From: a virus
Direction: 5' to 3' (one strand)
DNA length: 20,323 nt
Virus record (IMG/VR): IMGVR_UViG_3300037285_000075
Span: 1-20,323 of that record
Shown here: one piece after another, positions 17,495 through 20,323 of the stretch
Position numbering within the stretch: the first letter of the stretch is position 1
Layout: the number at the start of each line of letters is the position of its first letter
The notes under the pieces: model-generated
What the model was told of the DNA's origin: nothing
The model's database searches: none
Seen by the model: only the letters and a program-made list of their open reading frames with translations
Position numbers and translations under genes: made by a program

Positions 17495-18625
17495 TTAAAG
17501 ACTAAATCCGTTGAAGGTGTCGCCGTCTACGTCGCGCTTGGTGCCGCCGTTGACATAACTGGTGATTTGTGTTTGCTGAGGTGCCACTTGTACGTCTGCT
17601 CCGCTGATCCACTTTTGTGTCCACGGTAACGGATTATCGCGCGTTGTCTTGTACGGACACGGGAGATACACATTTTGCATACGCTTGGCACAGATCCACT
17701 CAATATAGTTGTCCAGCAGCTCTCTGTTGATACCCAGCATTGATCCATCCTTGAACAGATAATCGGCCCATGCTTTTTCTTGATCAACTGCATCAACAAA
17801 CATTTGCACACATTCGTCTTCTGTTTCTTCTGCAATTTTTGCAAAGTCTGGATCGTCTTTCTTAAGGATTTTCAGCAACATCTGGGTCGAGGCAAGGTGT
17901 AGATTTTCATCACGTGCAATAAGCTTGATGATTTGTGCATTGCCGTCCATCTTCTTAATTTCAGCAAACGCCCAGCTGCATGCAAAGCTAACATAAAATC
18001 TTACGCCTTCGAGGATGTTCACACTCATTAGTGTTAGCCACAGCAACTTCTTAAGTTCGTATAAGTCCACAACAACTTTTTTGCCGTTGACTGTATGCGT
18101 GCCCACGCCTAGAAGATTGTAATACGAAGACATTTCAATCAAGTTATCATAATACTTGGAGATATCTTCGGCGCATTCGACAATCTCTTTGATGTCCAGC
18201 AACTCGTCAAAGATTTTACTAGGATTTGTGTAGATGTTGCGAATGATGTGTGTATAGCTGCGACTGTGAATTGTTTCAGAAAACGTCCATGTGGTGATCC
18301 AGTTTTCAATTTCCGGCAAGCTTACAATTGGGCTAAATGCTTCCATGGGTGCGCGGCCTTGCACACTGTCCAAAAGAATTTGGCGCTTGAGATTGGAAGT
18401 AAAGATGTGCTGTTCGTGGTCGGTTAAATCTTTGAAGTCTTTTGAATCTTGCGTGACATCAATTTCTTCTGGTCTCCAAAAGAATCCAAGCTGTTTTTCA
18501 GTTAACTGCTCAAATTGTTTGTATTTTAGTGTGTCGTATCGTTGTATAGTTGGGCCGCCGCTTGGGTCTAAAAATGCTGTTACCTTAGTGTGGTCGACTT
18601 TGTTGTTTATGTCAAAAACGCTCAT
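17495..18625 (-). CDS. nrdB: Class I ribonucleotide reductase, small subunit
   Basis: 376 residues, full length. Diiron ligands of the family are in place: Asp86 (LLDSV), Glu117 and His120 (SETIH), Glu206 (ILEGVRFY), Glu240 and His243 (RDENLHL). The radical tyrosine is Tyr124 in SRSYTHIIRN. The C-terminal tail DVDGDTFNGFSL is the NrdA-docking peptide. It makes the tyrosyl radical used by NrdA to reduce ribonucleotides. Own promoter at 18650-18678; followed at once by the GIY-YIG gene. No intron or intein inside. Confidence 0.97.
   Translation of the reverse strand: MSVFDINNKVDHTKVTAFLDPSGGPTIQRYDTLKYKQFEQLTEKQLGFFWRPEEIDVTQDSKDFKDLTDHEQHIFTSNLKRQILLDSVQGRAPMEAFSPIVSLPEIENWITTWTFSETIHSRSYTHIIRNIYTNPSKIFDELLDIKEIVECAEDISKYYDNLIEMSSYYNLLGVGTHTVNGKKVVVDLYELKKLLWLTLMSVNILEGVRFYVSFACSWAFAEIKKMDGNAQIIKLIARDENLHLASTQMLLKILKKDDPDFAKIAEETEDECVQMFVDAVDQEKAWADYLFKDGSMLGINRELLDNYIEWICAKRMQNVYLPCPYKTTRDNPLPWTQKWISGADVQVAPQQTQITSYVNGGTKRDVDGDTFNGFSL
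17508..17568. repeat. Direct repeat of the nrdB 3' end, native copy
   Basis: Coding sequence for the NrdB tail; partner of 16292-16352. Confidence 0.95.
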
Positions 18626-18649
18626 TGAATATCCTCTGTTATGTCTACG

Positions 18650-18678
18650 AGTGTAACACGCCCCGATGGGCGTGTCAA
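18650..18678 (-). promoter_or_regulatory. nrdB promoter with palindromic spacer
   Basis: TTGACA at 18678-18673, 17-nt spacer, TACACT at 18655-18650. An 8-bp perfect inverted repeat ACACGCCC (18675-18668 on the minus strand) / GGGCGTGT (18663-18656) with a 4-nt loop fills the spacer and part of the -35 box. It is GC-rich in an AT-rich region. No T run follows, so an operator or an mRNA-end hairpin is more likely than a terminator. Confidence 0.65.
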
Positions 18679-19319
18679 TAGTTAAATGTGTATGACCAAA
18701 TATATCCTTTATATGGTCTATCTTTTTTCATATTGCGCCAAACTGACGCATGATTTATTATCTTGCCTGTGTGAGCTGTTATAAAGGCTTCGGCTTCTTT
18801 AAGACTCTTAAACTCAAATCTTTCTGTGCCGTCAACACTATTTACATAAGTTGTCTTCTTAAAAAACTCGCCGCCTGCATTTGGATTATTCTTTTTCATC
18901 CTTTCAGATGCAGCTTTTTTCTCCCAGTTTGCAATATCTGTCTTACGCAGACTTTTGTGTCCTTGTCCAGCAGTTCCGCTATTCCATGCGCCGCCTTTGG
19001 CAGGGTTGTTTATCTTCATTGCTAACGACCTAGCCGCTGTCATCTTTTCATAATGTCTAGACATATATGTTCTTTGCTGTTTCGGACCAACTCTAGACAT
19101 ACTACCAAATGCGTGTAACAGTTTATAATCTCTCGGATACATCTTAGTTAATAAGTAGTGTGCTAGATAATGTTCTCTAGCTGTTAACTTAGTAAGATTG
19201 TCGTTACTATCACTTCCTCCTAAACAACGAGGAAGAATATGATGTTTTTCAGTATATTCCTTTAACACTCGTTCTCTTCCTTGTTTGCATAATGCATCGT
19301 ATATTCTTTGGTAATTCAT
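18675..19319 (-). CDS. HNH homing endonuclease (free-standing)
   Basis: 214 residues. HNH core EKHHILPRCLGGSDSNDNLTKLTAREHYLAHYLL (24-57) with the His-His pair, Asn and His in order. The C-terminal half has DNA-binding modules (NNPAKGGAWNSG, KKNNPNAGGEFFKKT) and an AP2/NUMOD1-like FKSLKEAEAFITAHTGKIINHASVWRNMK (170-198). It stands between nrdA and nrdB, the same neighbourhood in which T4 carries the mobE gene. Its ribosome site is hidden in a hairpin (see 19318-19348). Confidence 0.9.
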   Translation of the reverse strand: MNYQRIYDALCKQGRERVLKEYTEKHHILPRCLGGSDSNDNLTKLTAREHYLAHYLLTKMYPRDYKLLHAFGSMSRVGPKQQRTYMSRHYEKMTAARSLAMKINNPAKGGAWNSGTAGQGHKSLRKTDIANWEKKAASERMKKNNPNAGGEFFKKTTYVNSVDGTERFEFKSLKEAEAFITAHTGKIINHASVWRNMKKDRPYKGYIWSYTFNY

Positions 19320-19348
19320 AATAGCAAGTCTCCTTGCTATTATTTATC
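19318..19348 (-). promoter_or_regulatory. Late box and hairpin hiding the ribosome site of the HNH gene
   Basis: GATAAATA (19348-19341) leads into ATAATAGCAAG (19343-19333), which pairs over 11 bp with CTTGCTATTAT (19328-19318) around loop GAGA. The Shine-Dalgarno AAGGAG spans the left arm and loop, and the right arm reaches the AT of the ATG. Transcripts from upstream would fold it shut; a late transcript starting near 19335 lacks most of the left arm. Confidence 0.65.
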
Positions 19349-19381
19349 TAAAAGTTAAACTTCACAAGCGTCAAGTCTTGC

Positions 19382-19933
19382 TCAGATATGACAAGATTCG
19401 CAATCTGAGTCGTCGTCTGCATCGACTTGCTCAAGTTCCGGTAATTCTTCTTCACCTAGCATCTTGTTGACATCAAGTTCTCCTTGACCGTCATATGTGT
19501 TAAAGTAGTATAACTGCTTGCCACCAAACTTGTAGAACATCACCATGTGCTGCAACATTACACTCATTGGAATCTTTTCATCTTCGTAAAACTCAGGATT
19601 GTAGCTGGTGTTAACACTGATGCCTTGGTCTATGTACTTTTGTAGCACGGCCATAATTTTTAGATATCCTTCGGGTGACTTTTGTGTCCAAAGAAGATCG
19701 TACTTGTTTTTAAGGCGCTTGTATTCCGGTACTACTTGCTTTAGTACTCCGTGCTTGCTTTGCTTTACACTAATAAATGCACGCGGAGGCTCGATGCCAT
19801 TTGTTGCATTTGCAATTTGCGCACTAGTGTTATGACTAATGCATCCATTTGACAAGGTATAAGTTTCGTTGTCAGTTGAAACATCCCAAGTGTGTTCTGT
19901 TCCTGCGTCTCTTGTAATACGTTTAATTTTCAT
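19382..19933 (-). CDS. nrdA: Split-intein C-half fused to C-terminal part of RNR large subunit
   Basis: 183 residues from ATG 19933. Residues 1-35 are an intein C-terminal half: MKIKRITRDAGTEHTWDVST followed by DNETYTLSNGCISHN, with the strand pattern of block F and the terminal His-Asn of block G. The +1 residue is Thr36. Residues 36-183 are the NrdA C-terminus: TSAQIANATNGIEPPRAF, VKQSKHGVLKQVVPEY, LYYFNTYDG, ending DCESCHI with the CxxC shuttle cysteines used by glutaredoxin/thioredoxin. The insertion interrupts the phosphate-binding PT.TSAQI loop. GAGGA lies 9 nt before the ATG. The N-part must come from another ORF beyond the window and be joined by trans-splicing. Confidence 0.9.
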   Translation of the reverse strand: MKIKRITRDAGTEHTWDVSTDNETYTLSNGCISHNTSAQIANATNGIEPPRAFISVKQSKHGVLKQVVPEYKRLKNKYDLLWTQKSPEGYLKIMAVLQKYIDQGISVNTSYNPEFYEDEKIPMSVMLQHMVMFYKFGGKQLYYFNTYDGQGELDVNKMLGEEELPELEQVDADDDSDCESCHI

Positions 19934-20322
19934 TTTAATAATTCCTCTTTTGTAATTGAACATTTTCCTTGTTTTGACACGTTATCTTCCCAGGGAATAA
20001 ATTCTAAATTTTGCAAGCTTCCTAATAGCGCAGGATCAATTCCTTCAATAAATCCTCGAGATATTGAGAATTTATGATCTAGATGATAGGCGTTGTTGAT
20101 ACCTGCTCGGCCTCTTTTTTCATAATTCACTAATAAATTTAGGTCATGTTGATTAGTATATTTCCATACTTCTTTGTGATACTTTTTATAATTGGATAAG
20201 TCACAATATGGAACCCAAATGCCATTTTCTTCTAATGTTTTTCTGATCTTTGATTGCCGTTCTTTAAAAACGTTTTCTCCTAGGTTATTAATTGTGTTGT
20301 GACCTCTATTTTCCTTTATCTT
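19930..20322 (-). CDS. HNH endonuclease lying in the intein break, 5' end beyond window
   Basis: 131 residues visible, open to the window edge. IWVPYCDLSNYKKYHKEVWK and the HNH core YHLDHKFSISRGF, then NLEFIPWEDNVSKQGKCSI, match HNH endonucleases common in T4-like phages. Its stop overlaps the ATG of the intein-NrdA gene by 4 nt (ATGA). It is either a free-standing endonuclease or the C-terminal portion of a protein fused to the N-terminal intein half; the window edge prevents deciding. Confidence 0.85.
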   Translation of the reverse strand, partial: KIKENRGHNTINNLGENVFKERQSKIRKTLEENGIWVPYCDLSNYKKYHKEVWKYTNQHDLNLLVNYEKRGRAGINNAYHLDHKFSISRGFIEGIDPALLGSLQNLEFIPWEDNVSKQGKCSITKEELLK

Positions 20323-20323
20323 A

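Noticed and set aside
17527-17844. 105-aa minus-strand frame inside nrdB
   Set aside because: A shadow of nrdB; the nrdB frame carries the conserved residues throughout.
1-20323. CRISPR array, insertion sequence, integrase attachment site or diversity-generating retroelement
   Set aside because: No spaced repeats, transposase, integrase or reverse transcriptase could be seen in any frame.

Overview
The window looks like part of a marine T4-like myovirus genome, probably infecting an alphaproteobacterium. Every gene I can support is on the minus strand. The genes are short and tightly packed, often overlapping by 1, 4 or 8 nt. Support for a phage: homing endonucleases inside a ribonucleotide reductase operon, an Hsp20, dCMP deaminase and glutaredoxin, T4-late-type RATAAATA boxes, and a heme oxygenase plus PcyX-type bilin reductase pair, a combination described from uncultured oceanic viruses. 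The host guess is inference. It rests on a circularly permuted tmRNA gene (known from alphaproteobacteria, cyanobacteria and a few others) and on the PcyX type of bilin reductase.

Layout, in minus-strand transcription order from the right edge. 20322-16025: nucleotide reduction operon. It runs from an HNH endonuclease (cut by the window edge) to the C-terminal part of NrdA carrying a split-intein C-half, a free-standing HNH endonuclease, intact nrdB, a GIY-YIG endonuclease with an unusual N-terminal domain, a 31-codon duplicate of the NrdB tail, and glutaredoxin. 15997-13272: small phage genes, a HAD-type nucleotidase, an H1-like protein and dCMP deaminase. 13229-11183: small unknown genes, including a tandem family with a WLTD motif. 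11034-9363: unknowns plus Hsp20. 9232-8090: a GIY-YIG endonuclease abutting the tmRNA gene. 7933-4697: small conserved phage proteins and a secreted beta-barrel porin. 4704-1174: bS21, ClpS, heme oxygenase, a 58-aa protein, the bilin reductase, an alpha/beta hydrolase, a basic 50-aa protein, then translation initiation factor IF-1 behind its own promoter and a structured leader. 1102-1: small unknowns.

How it may work together. The nrd, glutaredoxin, dCMP deaminase and HAD genes supply deoxynucleotides. Heme oxygenase and the bilin reductase form a heme-to-bilin pathway. IF-1, bS21, tmRNA and ClpS all act on the host ribosome or on the Clp protease fed by tmRNA tagging, and look like a scattered phage toolkit for translation and protein turnover. 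Most promoters are sigma70-like (TTGAC(A/T), 17-nt spacer, TATA-type box), often placed in or next to the stop codon or terminator of the gene before. RATAAATA boxes suggest a second, late class.

The most unusual points are: the infA leader, with mutually exclusive helices and a loop-to-RBS-proximal pseudoknot; the phage tmRNA; the ho-ORF58-pcyX overlap; the split NrdA intein; and the GIY-YIG insertion that leaves a 61-bp repeat of the nrdB 3' end on both sides.
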